A DNA stretch of 64,000 bases, from the NCBI GenBank assembly GCA_964564435.1, contig CAZMAT010000001.1, positions 248,001-312,000 of the forward strand, read 5' to 3'. Under the pieces are notes generated by a model. The model did no database searches. It was not told the DNA's origin and was given only the letters and a program-made list of their open reading frames with translations. How positions within the stretch are numbered: the stretch's first letter is position 1; every line of letters begins with the position of its first letter. This stretch comes from Fermentibacter sp964564435 (GTDB lineage Bacteria > Fermentibacterota > Fermentibacteria > Fermentibacterales > Fermentibacteraceae). Below are positions 31,973 through 40,826 of the stretch, piece by piece. The position numbers and the translations under genes are program-made.

Positions 31973-33693
31973 TCCAGCCCCATCGTCACGGCCATCATCT
32001 CCCCCGGTGTGGTTGCTCCGGAACAGACCTTGCGGGCGGCATTGGAACGGAGCGTCCTCATGCCGTCCTCCACGGCGAGCCTCCTGACCTCGCCCGACGG
32101 CGCCGAGCGGGACAGGGCGTCCCTGACGCGGTCGGTGACCTCCATGACCTCGAAAACAGCCGTCCTGCCCTTGAAGCCGGTGCCCCTGCAGGCCCTGCAG
32201 CCCCTGCCCCTCCTGAAGCTGCACCCCTGGGCCCCGGCGAGGCCGGCCGTGGCGAGAAGAGCGGCCGGGGGCTCCCAGACCTCCGCGCATTCGTCGCAGA
32301 CGACCCGGACGAGCCTCTGGGCGACGATTCCGATCAGGGTGCTGGCCAGGAGGAACGGCTCGACGCCCATGTCGAGGAGCCTCACCGCGGAGGAGGCGGT
32401 GTCGTTGGTGTGCAGCGTGCTGAGGACGAGGTGCCCCGTCAGGGCGCAGCGTATCGCGCTCCTGGCGGTTTCCTGGTCGCGTATCTCGCCCACCATGATC
32501 ACGTCCGGGTCCTGCCTGAGTATGTGCCGCAGGGCCGTGGAGAAGGTGACGTCTATCGCGGGCTGCACCGCTATCTGGTTGAACTCGTCCGTCACGAACT
32601 CTATCGGGTCCTCGATCGTCGTGATGTTCTTCTCGGTGGTCGAGAGAGCCGTCAGGGTGGAGTAGAGCGTCGTGGTCTTGCCGCTGCCCGTGGGGCCCGT
32701 GACGAGGAGCAGCCCCATGGCGCTCTTCACCAGCCTGCCGAACCTCCCGCTCTCTTCCTCCTCGAAGCCGAGCCCGGAGAGGTCCTGCATCAGGATGCCG
32801 GGATCGAGTATCCTGAGCACGGCCTTCTCGCCGAACGCGGCGGGGATGGTGGAGGACCTGATCTCGACCGGCTTGCCCTCGAAGTGGGTCCTTATCCTGC
32901 CGTCCTGGGGCCTTCTCTTCTCGGCTATGTTCATGCCCGCTATCATCTTGACCCTGGACAGGATGGGGAGGTGCAGCTTGCGCGGCAGGCTGTAGACGTT
33001 GTGCAGGACGCCGTCGATCCGCAGCCTCACGACCGTGTGCTCCCTGTGAGGTTCGAGGTGGATGTCGCTGGCCCTCTCCTCGAAGGCGTACTGGAGCAGA
33101 TGGTTCACGGCGTTGACGATGGGCCTGTCGGTAGGTTCCAGCCCGCCCGGTGTCTCGCTGGAGACGTATCTCTCCAGGTTGCCGAGGTCGACGTCCTCGT
33201 CGCTCATCGACCCCACCTCGCGGGCGGCTGCCACGATCGAGCTGTGGAGGCCGTAGAACTGCCGGATCACCTTGGCGATGTCGGTGGGCCTGCTGATGTA
33301 GAGCTCGATCTCCTTGCCGAGAAGATGCGGGAGATCCTCGACGGGCCTGGGATCGGTGAAGTTGCAGGTCGCCACCATCAGCCTGTCCTCGTTGCTGCCC
33401 ACCACGACCGCATGGTTCCGCTGGGCGAACGCTCCGGGGAGGGAGGAGGTGACGAGTTCGTAGTCGAGTTCGAGCGGGTCGAGGTTGCGGAAGGGGATGC
33501 CCGACTGCTGCGAGAGGAATGTGTAGAGAGCCTCCTCGCTCACCAGCCCCCTGCTGACGAGGATTCCGAGAAGCGACGGATCGGGGCTCTGCCAGAGCCT
33601 CGAAAGCCTCTCCATGCCCTGCCTCGAGAGGAGCCCGGCCGCCTCGAGCCGCCCGGGAAGGGCCGCGAAGTCGAGCCTCGGTATCGATCTCAC
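31969..33693 (-). CDS. GspE/PilB-type secretion or pilus assembly ATPase
   Basis: A 574-residue hexameric traffic ATPase. The N-terminal domain (about 1-150, MshEN-like) includes FLSQQSGIPFRNLDPLELD. The C-terminal ATPase has Walker A TGPTGSGKTTTLY, the Asp box TTIEDPIEFV, Walker B PDVIMVGEIRDQETA and the His box GHLVLSTLHTNDT. A tetracysteine zinc motif is present in part (VVCDECAEVW, GCRACRGTG). It powers type II secretion or type IV pilus assembly. The other components are not in this window. GTG start with a 4-nt overlap with the phosphorylase gene. Confidence 0.93.
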   Translation of the reverse strand: MRSIPRLDFAALPGRLEAAGLLSRQGMERLSRLWQSPDPSLLGILVSRGLVSEEALYTFLSQQSGIPFRNLDPLELDYELVTSSLPGAFAQRNHAVVVGSNEDRLMVATCNFTDPRPVEDLPHLLGKEIELYISRPTDIAKVIRQFYGLHSSIVAAAREVGSMSDEDVDLGNLERYVSSETPGGLEPTDRPIVNAVNHLLQYAFEERASDIHLEPHREHTVVRLRIDGVLHNVYSLPRKLHLPILSRVKMIAGMNIAEKRRPQDGRIRTHFEGKPVEIRSSTIPAAFGEKAVLRILDPGILMQDLSGLGFEEEESGRFGRLVKSAMGLLLVTGPTGSGKTTTLYSTLTALSTTEKNITTIEDPIEFVTDEFNQIAVQPAIDVTFSTALRHILRQDPDVIMVGEIRDQETARSAIRCALTGHLVLSTLHTNDTASSAVRLLDMGVEPFLLASTLIGIVAQRLVRVVCDECAEVWEPPAALLATAGLAGAQGCSFRRGRGCRACRGTGFKGRTAVFEVMEVTDRVRDALSRSAPSGEVRRLAVEDGMRTLRSNAARKVCSGATTPGEMMAVTMGLE

Positions 33694-34976
33694 AGGGTCT
33701 CCAGTACGAGGCTGCTGTTGACCCTGTCCCAGATGAAGGCCCCGCGGAGCTCGGCTTCCGCCGACACGGCGGCCTGTCCGGTCATGGCATGGATCCAGCC
33801 GATGGTCTGGCCGTCCTCCACCGGGAAGCCCGACTCGGCGGCCTGCTCCCAGCCGACTTCGGGGCGGATGGTGTCATCGACCCTGGTCCGGCCGCCGCCC
33901 AGGCGCCTGACGACATCTCCTGCCACCCCGGCGTCCACACCCGTCCAGTAGCCGGTGCGGTCGCTCCTGACCTCCCTGATCACGGGGGCATGCGGAAGCG
34001 ACTCGAAGGCGGAGAGGTCTCCGCCCTGCGCCTCCACGGTCCGGACGAAGGCGTTCCAGGCCGACGAGTCGTCGAGACGCTCGGCGCACCGTGCCTCGAG
34101 CCCGGCCATGCAGGCTTCGTCGGATGCGTCGCCGGCCAGCATCATGGCCGTGAGCTTCACGGCGAGGTCGCGCACCACGAGAGGGCCTCCGCCCTTCAGG
34201 ACGGAGACGGCCTCGGCCGTTTCGAGCGAGTTGCCGGCGGTACGCCCGAGAACCACGTCCATGTCGGTAACGAGGGCGCGGGCGCTGGTGCCGCAGCCCC
34301 CGGCCACGTCCACGAGGGTCCGCGCCAGGAGCAGGGCCTTCTCGCGGGTCTTCATGAAGGCGCCCCTGCCTGCCTTCACGTCGAACACGAGGCGGTCCGC
34401 CCCCTCAGCGAGCTTCTTGCCGAGGATGCTGGCGCATATCAGCGGGATCGACTCCACCGTCGAAGTGGCGTCGCGCAGCGAATACAGGACCCTGTCGGCC
34501 GGGGCCAGGTCGCTTGTCTGGCCGCACATGGCGAACCCGCAGCGGCCGACGACATCCTGGAACTCGCCGACGTCCAGGCGGGTCCTGAAGCCAGGAATGG
34601 ACTCGAGCTTGTCCAGCGTGCCCCCGGTGTGCCCCAGTCCCCTGCCGCTGATCATGGGCACGCGCAGCCCCATCGAGGCCGCCAGCGGGGCCAGCACGAG
34701 CGAGATCTTGTCACCCACGCCGCCCGTGCTGTGCTTGTCGGCCAGGGGGCGCGGATCGTCCGGCCAGGACAGCACGGTGCCGCTGTCCCTGATCCCGAGC
34801 GTCAGCTCCACGGTCTCGTCGCGGTCGAGGCCCCGGATGAAGGCGGCCATGAGGAAGGCCGACGCCTGGTAGTCAGCCACTTCACCGGCGGCCACTCCGC
34901 GGGCGAATTCCGAGAGGGATCCCGCGGGGCATCTGCCGCCATCCCTCTTGAGCGCGAGGAGGCGGGTTATCTCCAC
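33690..34976 (-). CDS. Pyrimidine-nucleoside (thymidine) phosphorylase
   Basis: A 428-residue enzyme of the thymidine/pyrimidine-nucleoside phosphorylase family, which splits nucleosides with phosphate for salvage. The phosphate-binding ADKHSTGGVGDKISLVLAP and the family signature SGRGLGHTGGTLDKLESIPG are intact. The length matches DeoA/Pdp (430-440). The GTG start at 34976 overlaps the GYF-like gene by 10 nt and has only a weak Shine-Dalgarno. Thymidine versus broad pyrimidine specificity is not resolved here. Confidence 0.93.
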   Translation of the reverse strand: MEITRLLALKRDGGRCPAGSLSEFARGVAAGEVADYQASAFLMAAFIRGLDRDETVELTLGIRDSGTVLSWPDDPRPLADKHSTGGVGDKISLVLAPLAASMGLRVPMISGRGLGHTGGTLDKLESIPGFRTRLDVGEFQDVVGRCGFAMCGQTSDLAPADRVLYSLRDATSTVESIPLICASILGKKLAEGADRLVFDVKAGRGAFMKTREKALLLARTLVDVAGGCGTSARALVTDMDVVLGRTAGNSLETAEAVSVLKGGGPLVVRDLAVKLTAMMLAGDASDEACMAGLEARCAERLDDSSAWNAFVRTVEAQGGDLSAFESLPHAPVIREVRSDRTGYWTGVDAGVAGDVVRRLGGGRTRVDDTIRPEVGWEQAAESGFPVEDGQTIGWIHAMTGQAAVSAEAELRGAFIWDRVNSSLVLETL

Positions 34977-36025
34977 GGGATACCGAGCCGGGAGAGCAGG
35001 GCTCCCAGGTAGCCGGTACCGAGGGGATCGATCACGAAGAACGCCAGGGCGAGCGCGGCCGCCACCAGGACCCACACGACCCAGGCCGGGAGGCCCCTCC
35101 GCCTTCCGCGGCCGACACCCTCGAGGACGGCCCCGACGCTGGCCCTGCCCTCCGGCAGGCCCGGAGCCAGCACTTCGTCGAAGGAGTGGATCTTCTTCCT
35201 CCTCAGGAGCGAGCGGATCTCCGACACGCTCCGTGCGACCACCTCGCCCCTGCCCGACAGAACCCTGTACTGCACCGGGCCGGGACGCGCGCCCCCGGAG
35301 GCCGGTTCGGCGCAGGGAGGCTGGGGATGGGGCGCAGGCTCGACCCGGACAGGACCGGGAGCGGCCCCGGCGCTCCATTCGGGAGAAGGCGCCTCGGGTG
35401 GAACGGGCTGCAAGGCCGGGCCGGCGGACTCGGGTTCGTCGGGGGTCCGGTCGCCCCAGGCGCCCCGGGGCCATGACTCCGGCTCGAAGGCTCCACACTC
35501 GGAGATCGGCTCCCACGGGCCGCCGGCGAGGGATATCTCGGCGTCGACGGGCACCCTGGACTCGGATATCCAGGCCTTCACCGTCTCCATGTCACCGGGG
35601 TGGTATTCGATCCTGTCGATTCTGAGCCTGGGCGGGGTTTCGCCGCCGACGGACCCCGCGGGCCTGAGGAAGGGCGAGAGCCTCGGGAGCCCCTGCGCGA
35701 GCACGCCTCCGGGCGGGGTCCGCGGCCCTTCTATGACAGCGTCGCTGGTGAGCCTGCCCTCCCTCGTCCATCTCACGACGGTGTCGAAGTCGGGAGCAGT
35801 ATAGGCATCGTCGCCCATCCTGACGGTCCACCAGTTGGAGGGATCGAGCAGTTTCCCGAGATCGGGATGGTCACCCGCACGGGACCATCCGCCGTCCCCG
35901 GCGGGCCTGATCTCGTCGTCGGCGGTGATGCGCCTCTCCGCAGCCCACTTCACAAGGACCTCGACGGAGGGGGCGCGGTAGACCCTGCCCTCCCGCCTTA
36001 TCTCGTAAGCGCCTGAATCGGCCAT
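34967..36025 (-). CDS. GYF-like repeat protein with C-terminal membrane anchor
   Basis: A 352-residue protein with four related modules of about 55 residues, starting near residues 7, 65, 132 and 250. Each follows the bacterial GYF_2-like plan: Y/W-x-V/I, a short strand, then an amphipathic helix and W or P-rich end. Examples are YEIRREGRVYRAPSVEVLVK, WTVRMGDDAYTAPDFDTVVR and YRVLSGRGEVVARSVSEIRS. A Pro-rich linker separates modules 3 and 4. The C-terminus has one membrane segment (LPAWVVWVLVAAALALAFFV), so the modules face the cytoplasm. A recruitment role is inferred. Confidence 0.65.
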   Translation of the reverse strand: MADSGAYEIRREGRVYRAPSVEVLVKWAAERRITADDEIRPAGDGGWSRAGDHPDLGKLLDPSNWWTVRMGDDAYTAPDFDTVVRWTREGRLTSDAVIEGPRTPPGGVLAQGLPRLSPFLRPAGSVGGETPPRLRIDRIEYHPGDMETVKAWISESRVPVDAEISLAGGPWEPISECGAFEPESWPRGAWGDRTPDEPESAGPALQPVPPEAPSPEWSAGAAPGPVRVEPAPHPQPPCAEPASGGARPGPVQYRVLSGRGEVVARSVSEIRSLLRRKKIHSFDEVLAPGLPEGRASVGAVLEGVGRGRRRGLPAWVVWVLVAAALALAFFVIDPLGTGYLGALLSRLGIPWR

Positions 36026-36071
36026 GTTCCCCCCTCGACAGCCGGCCCGGTCAGGGTTCGATCATAACCAC

Positions 36072-36102
36072 GTGCGCGGCACCGTGGCGACAGACCGCGC
36101 AC
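36072..36102 (-). terminator. Possible hairpin terminator after the GT51 gene
   Basis: GTGCGCGG (36072-36079) pairs with CCGCGCAC (36095-36102) across a 15-nt loop, 13 nt beyond the transglycosylase stop. No U tract follows, so termination efficiency is doubtful. Confidence 0.35.
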
Positions 36103-36114
36103 GGTACGCACCGG

Positions 36115-38043
36115 CTAATTAAACCGTATGGCATGCCCCAGCGCAAGGGCGGCCTCCTCGTGCGTAACTCCCCCGCGCCGCTCGGCGGACTCCACCAGGA
36201 TGTCCAGGTATCCCTCCCACCAGTCGGGGACGGAGCCTCTCGCGAAGAAGCGGTGGTAAAGCCTCGGGCCGGGAAGGATCGAGACGAGGAAGGCGGTCTC
36301 CCTCACCCCGAGGTCGCGGATGCCGGTCCCGAAGTAGTACAGGGACGCCTCGGCGAAACCGAACACGTCCGGACCGAGTTCGACGATGTTCGCGTAGATC
36401 TCCAGGATCCTGTCCTTCGACAGGGTCTCCTCCAGCCTCCAGGTCAGGAAGACCTCCTGGAGCTTCCTGGCCAGAGTCTTCTCGCGCGAGAGGAAGAGGT
36501 TCCTCGCGAGCTGCATGGTCAGGGTCGATGCGCCCCTCACGAAGCCGCCCTCCCTGATGTCGGCGACGAGCGAGTTCCTGATGTGCTCCGCGCTGAAGCC
36601 GGAGTGGCTGCGGAAGGTGCCGTCCTCGGAGCAGCAGAGCAGGGGTTCGAACCAGGGCGGCATCTCCGAGAGCTCGACGAACTTTCCGTTGGCCGATCTG
36701 CTGAGTTGGATGAGCCTCGTATTGCCCCAGCTGTCGCGCATCCTGCAGGAACCGCCCCGTACCAGGCGCGCCACGTCGACCGGGCAGCTGACGACCGAAA
36801 GCCCGTCCGCGTCGACCAGGATCGAAAGGTCGGAGCTGTCGGGCCACTGCCGGTCGATCGAGAGACGGACGTCCAGGCCGAGGGATCCTTCCAGAGCCGT
36901 CCCGGCAAGCGGACCCAGCAGGGATGCAGGGATGGAGGCGGCCATGGCCTCTCCGGGGATGCAGTCGTTCCAGATGCGGGCGGTCAGCCTGTCGCGGTCG
37001 CCCGTAAGGGCTTCGAGGCTCGCCCTCAGAGTCATGGTTCCCAGGGAGAGGAGGCAGGAATCCACGCAGAGACGCCCGGGCTCCACGGTTCCCGAGGCGG
37101 ATACCGAGCACGAGAACCGGATGGTGTCCCCCGCAACGTGTTCGGAATAGATCGCCGCGCTGTCCATCCGGGCATCCAGGTCGAACCTGCAGGGCTCCCC
37201 TCCCTCGAATGTCAGCCGGACCTCGCCCTCGGGGTCGAGGGACATCCAGGCCGACGGTTCATAGGAGAGGAGGATGTTGCCGGCGACGGCTTCCGCCCCG
37301 CCGAGCCCCGTCGCCACGGTCAGTTCCGAGGTCCGCTCGGAGTAGGACAGGGAGAAGGGTGTCGCGGCACCCGCCCCGCCGGTCCCGACGGCCGTCCCCT
37401 CGAGATGGACGGAATCGTCCGTGGCAATCCCCTGGAGCGATCCGGAGAACCCGGTTTCCGTTATCAGGGAGGGCAGGTCCGGGTCGAAGAGCGGGATCCC
37501 GGTACAGCCGTGGAAGTCGGCCCTGAAGGAGACCTCGCCTCGCACGCCCCCCGCCTCGACGGAGGCCGATCCCCAGGGCCCGAGCGCGAGCCCTGACATC
37601 TCGACGGAGCCCGACCTGAGCGAGGCGCGGCCGGAGAACACCGTAGTGTCCGACCCGGCCCGGGTCACCAGGGCCTCTCCCAGCACCAGGAGGGGCATGT
37701 CGTCCGGACCGCCGCCGCCTCCTCCTCCGGCCCTGCCGCGGCCCGGCGGCAGATCGACCCTGCAGGACGGGATCAGGATGCTGTCGACGGACGGGACGGG
37801 CACGCCCATGCTCCAGTAGATCACGGCTTCGTCAGCCTCGAAGCCCAGCCCCGGCATGTCGACGTCTGCAAGCAGGAGCACGCCTGGCGCAGCCCGGACC
37901 CTGCCGACGGAAGCGCTCCCGTCGATGCGCGAGAGGGCGTACCTGGCCCCGGCGCCGGGCAGTATCCAGAGCGAGGCCGCGAGCAGGGCCGGCAGTGCGG
38001 CCAGACACAGGATCCTCGCGAGGCCGGGGGCTGCCCGGTTCAG
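36115..38043 (-). CDS. AsmA-like envelope protein fused to a GT51 peptidoglycan transglycosylase
   Basis: A protein of about 642 residues. It has an N-terminal membrane segment (ILCLAALPALLAASLWILPG), then about 400 residues of beta-rich repeats resembling AsmA/TamB-like layering (VGRVRAAPGVLLLADVDMPG; MPLLVLGEALVT), then a monofunctional GT51 domain at about 460-620. Catalytic-motif residues are visible: SEDGTFRSHSGF, GASTLTMQLARNLFLSREKT, RKLQEVFLTWRLEETLSK. No transpeptidase domain follows. The start is likely CTG at 38043 (CTGA overlap with pyrF, GGGAG 10 nt upstream), since the anchor begins there and no ATG or GTG is suitably placed. Confidence 0.78.
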   Translation of the reverse strand: MNRAAPGLARILCLAALPALLAASLWILPGAGARYALSRIDGSASVGRVRAAPGVLLLADVDMPGLGFEADEAVIYWSMGVPVPSVDSILIPSCRVDLPPGRGRAGGGGGGGPDDMPLLVLGEALVTRAGSDTTVFSGRASLRSGSVEMSGLALGPWGSASVEAGGVRGEVSFRADFHGCTGIPLFDPDLPSLITETGFSGSLQGIATDDSVHLEGTAVGTGGAGAATPFSLSYSERTSELTVATGLGGAEAVAGNILLSYEPSAWMSLDPEGEVRLTFEGGEPCRFDLDARMDSAAIYSEHVAGDTIRFSCSVSASGTVEPGRLCVDSCLLSLGTMTLRASLEALTGDRDRLTARIWNDCIPGEAMAASIPASLLGPLAGTALEGSLGLDVRLSIDRQWPDSSDLSILVDADGLSVVSCPVDVARLVRGGSCRMRDSWGNTRLIQLSRSANGKFVELSEMPPWFEPLLCCSEDGTFRSHSGFSAEHIRNSLVADIREGGFVRGASTLTMQLARNLFLSREKTLARKLQEVFLTWRLEETLSKDRILEIYANIVELGPDVFGFAEASLYYFGTGIRDLGVRETAFLVSILPGPRLYHRFFARGSVPDWWEGYLDILVESAERRGGVTHEEAALALGHAIRFN

Positions 38044-38768
38044 AGGGAGCGCGCTCCCGATGCCACCGCCGCCTCTATCTCCTCGAGGATGGCAGACGCG
38101 GCTGCCCGCGGATCGGGTGCTCCGCTGACCGGCCTTCCCACCACCAGGGCGTCTGCTCCCGCCCGGACGGCCGCCTCCGGCGTCGCGATCCTTGCCTGGT
38201 CGCCCCTGTCGGATCCCGAGGGTCTTATGCCGGGTGTGACTATGAGGAAGCCGGGACCGGTCGCGGAGCGCACCGCCGAGGCCTCCCCGGGGGAGCATAC
38301 CACCCCGTCCATGCCGCTCTCGGCTGCCATCCCGGCGAGCCTCACCACCGTGCCCCCCGGCCCGAGGCTCCAACCCATGCGCTCCAGGTCCGGGGCGCCG
38401 AGGCTTGTCAGGACCGTGACGGCCAGCATGCGCACCCCGGTGCCCGAAGCGGCCGAGGCGGCGGCCTTCATCATGGCCGCCCCGCCCGAGGCGTGGACGT
38501 TGAGGAGGGCCGGCCCCGAGGCGCAGGCCGCCCTCACCGCTCCCTCGACCGTGTGGGGGATGTCGTGCAGCTTGAGGTCCAGGAAGACCGGGAAGCCCTC
38601 GCCCGAGAGCTCCCTCACAATGTCCGGCCCGCGTCCCGTGAAGAGCTCGAGACCGATCTTGATCCCCACGCCGAGACCCCGCAGGGGGGCCAGCAGTTCG
38701 GCCGGGGTCCTCCCCATGTCGCTGGTCAGGGCTATGTAGAGCCTTGTCCCGGAGTATCCGGACGGCAT
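38040..38768 (-). CDS. pyrF: Orotidine 5'-phosphate decarboxylase
   Basis: A 242-residue PyrF, which decarboxylates OMP to UMP, the last step of de novo pyrimidine synthesis. The active-site tetrad lies in VFLDLKLHDIPHTV. The phosphate-binding C-terminal part has IVTPGIRPSGSDRGDQARIA and ADALVVGRPVSGA. The ATG shares one base with the rlpA stop (TGATG). Together with pyrD, pyrK and pyrC it forms most of the UMP pathway in this run. Confidence 0.95.
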   Translation of the reverse strand: MPSGYSGTRLYIALTSDMGRTPAELLAPLRGLGVGIKIGLELFTGRGPDIVRELSGEGFPVFLDLKLHDIPHTVEGAVRAACASGPALLNVHASGGAAMMKAAASAASGTGVRMLAVTVLTSLGAPDLERMGWSLGPGGTVVRLAGMAAESGMDGVVCSPGEASAVRSATGPGFLIVTPGIRPSGSDRGDQARIATPEAAVRAGADALVVGRPVSGAPDPRAAASAILEEIEAAVASGARSL

Positions 38769-39196
38769 CAGCGTTCCTCCTCCTCCTCGAATCCGATCAC
38801 CCTCAGCCGCACGTCGGCGGTGCCCGTGTCGATCATCCCCAGCCTGTCCGCAGCACCCCTCGAAAGGTCGATGATCCTTCCTCCCACGTAGGGGCCCCTG
38901 TCGTTCACCCTCACGGTCACTGTCGAGCCGTTGTCCAGGTTCTCGACCTCGAGCAGGGTGCCGAACGGGAGCGTCCTGTGGGCGCAGGTCATCGCGTTCA
39001 TGTCGTATCTCTCGCCGCTGGCGGTCTGCCTGCCGTGGAAGCTCCCGGCGTAGAAGCTGGCCGTTCCCCTCTGCTCGAGGCCGGCAACGAGCGATGCCGC
39101 ACCCCTCACGCCGCCCCTGTAGACCGGCCTGGGGGCCAGGCAGCCCGAGGCCAGCAGCACGAGGGCCGCGAGCGCTGCACCCGTCAGGTTCCGCAA
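38768..39196 (-). CDS. rlpA: RlpA-like septal ring lytic transglycosylase lipoprotein
   Basis: A 142-residue lipoprotein (ALVLLASGC lipobox) with a double-psi beta-barrel of the RlpA type: QRGTASFYAGSFHGRQTASG, then RTLPFGTLLEVEN, then VRVNDRGPYVGGRIIDLSRG. RlpA cuts glycan strands lacking stem peptides at the division site. The SPOR domain of longer RlpA proteins is absent. The stop overlaps pyrF by one base and the start overlaps pyrD by 13 nt. Confidence 0.92.
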   Translation of the reverse strand: MRNLTGAALAALVLLASGCLAPRPVYRGGVRGAASLVAGLEQRGTASFYAGSFHGRQTASGERYDMNAMTCAHRTLPFGTLLEVENLDNGSTVTVRVNDRGPYVGGRIIDLSRGAADRLGMIDTGTADVRLRVIGFEEEEER

Positions 39197-40065
39197 AGCA
39201 GGTCCCGTATGCCGGCAGTCAGCTCCGACGGCAGGGAGGGCCTCCTGAGGAGCCCCGTCCCCACCTGCACGAGCGAGGCTCCCGCGGCCAGCAGCTCCAG
39301 CACGTCACCCGGCTCCCAGACTCCTCCGGATGCTATCACGGGTATCCGCACGGCGCGGCCGACCTGCCAGACCCTCGCCACGACGAGGGGCAGGAGGGCG
39401 GGCGAACTGTAGCCCCCGACGCCCCTTGCGAGCGCCGGCCTCCCGGTCCTCCAGTCCAGCTTCATGCCAAGGAATGTGTTGCACACCGTGACAGCGTCGG
39501 CTCCCGCATCCTCGGCGGCCTTCGCGGCGGATACCATGTCTCCGCCGTTCGGGGTGAGCTTGACGGTGACCGGCCTGCGGGTCTCCAGCCTGACCGCCCG
39601 GGTCACGGAGGCCACGGCCGCAGGGTCGACCCCGAAGGCCATCCCGCCGGCCTCCACGTTGGGGCAGGACACGTTGACCTCGTATCCGGCATGGGAGCCG
39701 CTGGCTTCGAGAGCGGCCACGGTGGACCCGAAGGAACTCACCGACTCGCATGCGACGTTCAGCACCAGGGGTCTCGACAGGCCGGCGGCAGCGGGCAGCA
39801 CCTCCGAGAGGACCCTGTCGAGGCCGGGGTTGGCGAGGCCGATGGAATTGAGGAGGCCGTACCCGGTGTCGTGGATCCTCGGGGGTGCGTTCCCGTCCCT
39901 CGGTTCGGGGGTCACGGCCTTGGAGAAGACGAGGGCCACGTCCTCGAGAAGGCCCATGGCGTCGAGTTCCAGGCCGAATCCGCAGGTCCCCGAGGCCAGG
40001 GCGACCGGCCCGGGGACGGGGATGCCCCAGAAGGAGCCGGGCAGGCCTTCGGTGACCGGGTTCAC
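39184..40065 (-). CDS. pyrD: Dihydroorotate dehydrogenase, class 1B catalytic subunit
   Basis: A 293-residue FMN enzyme. The catalytic cysteine sits in YEVNVSCPNV, as in class 1B and not the serine of class 2. Other FMN contacts are VTVKLTPNGGDM and PVIASGGVWEPGD and VQVGTGLL. The partner electron-transfer subunit (pyrK) is directly upstream with a GTGA overlap, so the enzyme should use NAD+. The GTG start has GGAGAGG 6 nt upstream. Confidence 0.95.
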   Translation of the reverse strand: MNPVTEGLPGSFWGIPVPGPVALASGTCGFGLELDAMGLLEDVALVFSKAVTPEPRDGNAPPRIHDTGYGLLNSIGLANPGLDRVLSEVLPAAAGLSRPLVLNVACESVSSFGSTVAALEASGSHAGYEVNVSCPNVEAGGMAFGVDPAAVASVTRAVRLETRRPVTVKLTPNGGDMVSAAKAAEDAGADAVTVCNTFLGMKLDWRTGRPALARGVGGYSSPALLPLVVARVWQVGRAVRIPVIASGGVWEPGDVLELLAAGASLVQVGTGLLRRPSLPSELTAGIRDLLCGT

Positions 40066-40826
40066 TGTATCCTCTCCCAGTCGACGTCGCAGGCCCTGAA
40101 GACCGGGCCGTCCTTGCAGCACGACATGAAGCCGCCCCGGGAGGAAGGCACGGGACATCCCCCGCACACGCCCCACCCGCATCCCATGCGGCTCTCCATG
40201 GACACCTGGATCCTGCCGAGGACACGGGGAGGGGCGGAGGCGACCACGGCTCTCATCATCGCCGAGGGACCGCAGACCGCGATGGAATCGAACGAGTCCC
40301 ACTCCACATCCTCGAGCAGGCCGGTGACGAGGCCTCTCGCGCCGACGGAGCCGTCCTCGGTGGCCAGCACGGTCCCCGGCGGACAGCACGATGTCCCCCG
40401 CACGGTCCTGGTTCCGGCCATGACCACTGCTTCGTCCGCGGTGGAGAGAAGGAACGGGAACCCGGCCATGCCGAGCCCGCCCGCCACCATCAGCCATCTC
40501 CCGGGAGACGTCTCCCAGCCTCTTCCCAGCGGCCCGAGGATCCGCACCGAATCGCCTTCGGCGGATCGCGACAGTATGGACGTGCCTGCTCCGACGACGT
40601 CGAAGAGGAACGTGACAGAGCCCGCCCCCGGATCGCACGAGCTGAAGGTCAGCGGCCGCCTCGACACCGGGAATGCCCCGGGGGAGGGTTCGAGCATGGC
40701 GAACTGTCCGGGCCTGCACTCCGAGGCGATCCGCGGGGCTTCGAGCGCGATCCGGAAGATGCCCTCGTCCGCCTGGCTGCAGGCGATCACCCTGGCATCC
40801 GAGTCGACAATGCCTGCGCTATTCAT
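40062..40826 (-). CDS. pyrK: Dihydroorotate dehydrogenase electron-transfer subunit
   Basis: A 254-residue flavin/iron-sulfur subunit that passes electrons from PyrD to NAD+. It has an FAD domain with FPVSRRPLTFSS, an NAD-binding stretch MVAGGLGMAGFPFLL, and the C-terminal [2Fe-2S] ligand set GCGWGVCGGCPV plus a later SCC. The ATG at 40826 has GAGGAG upstream and overlaps the TPR lipoprotein stop by 8 nt; an earlier in-frame start would overlap far more. Confidence 0.92.
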   Translation of the reverse strand: MNSAGIVDSDARVIACSQADEGIFRIALEAPRIASECRPGQFAMLEPSPGAFPVSRRPLTFSSCDPGAGSVTFLFDVVGAGTSILSRSAEGDSVRILGPLGRGWETSPGRWLMVAGGLGMAGFPFLLSTADEAVVMAGTRTVRGTSCCPPGTVLATEDGSVGARGLVTGLLEDVEWDSFDSIAVCGPSAMMRAVVASAPPRVLGRIQVSMESRMGCGWGVCGGCPVPSSRGGFMSCCKDGPVFRACDVDWERIQ

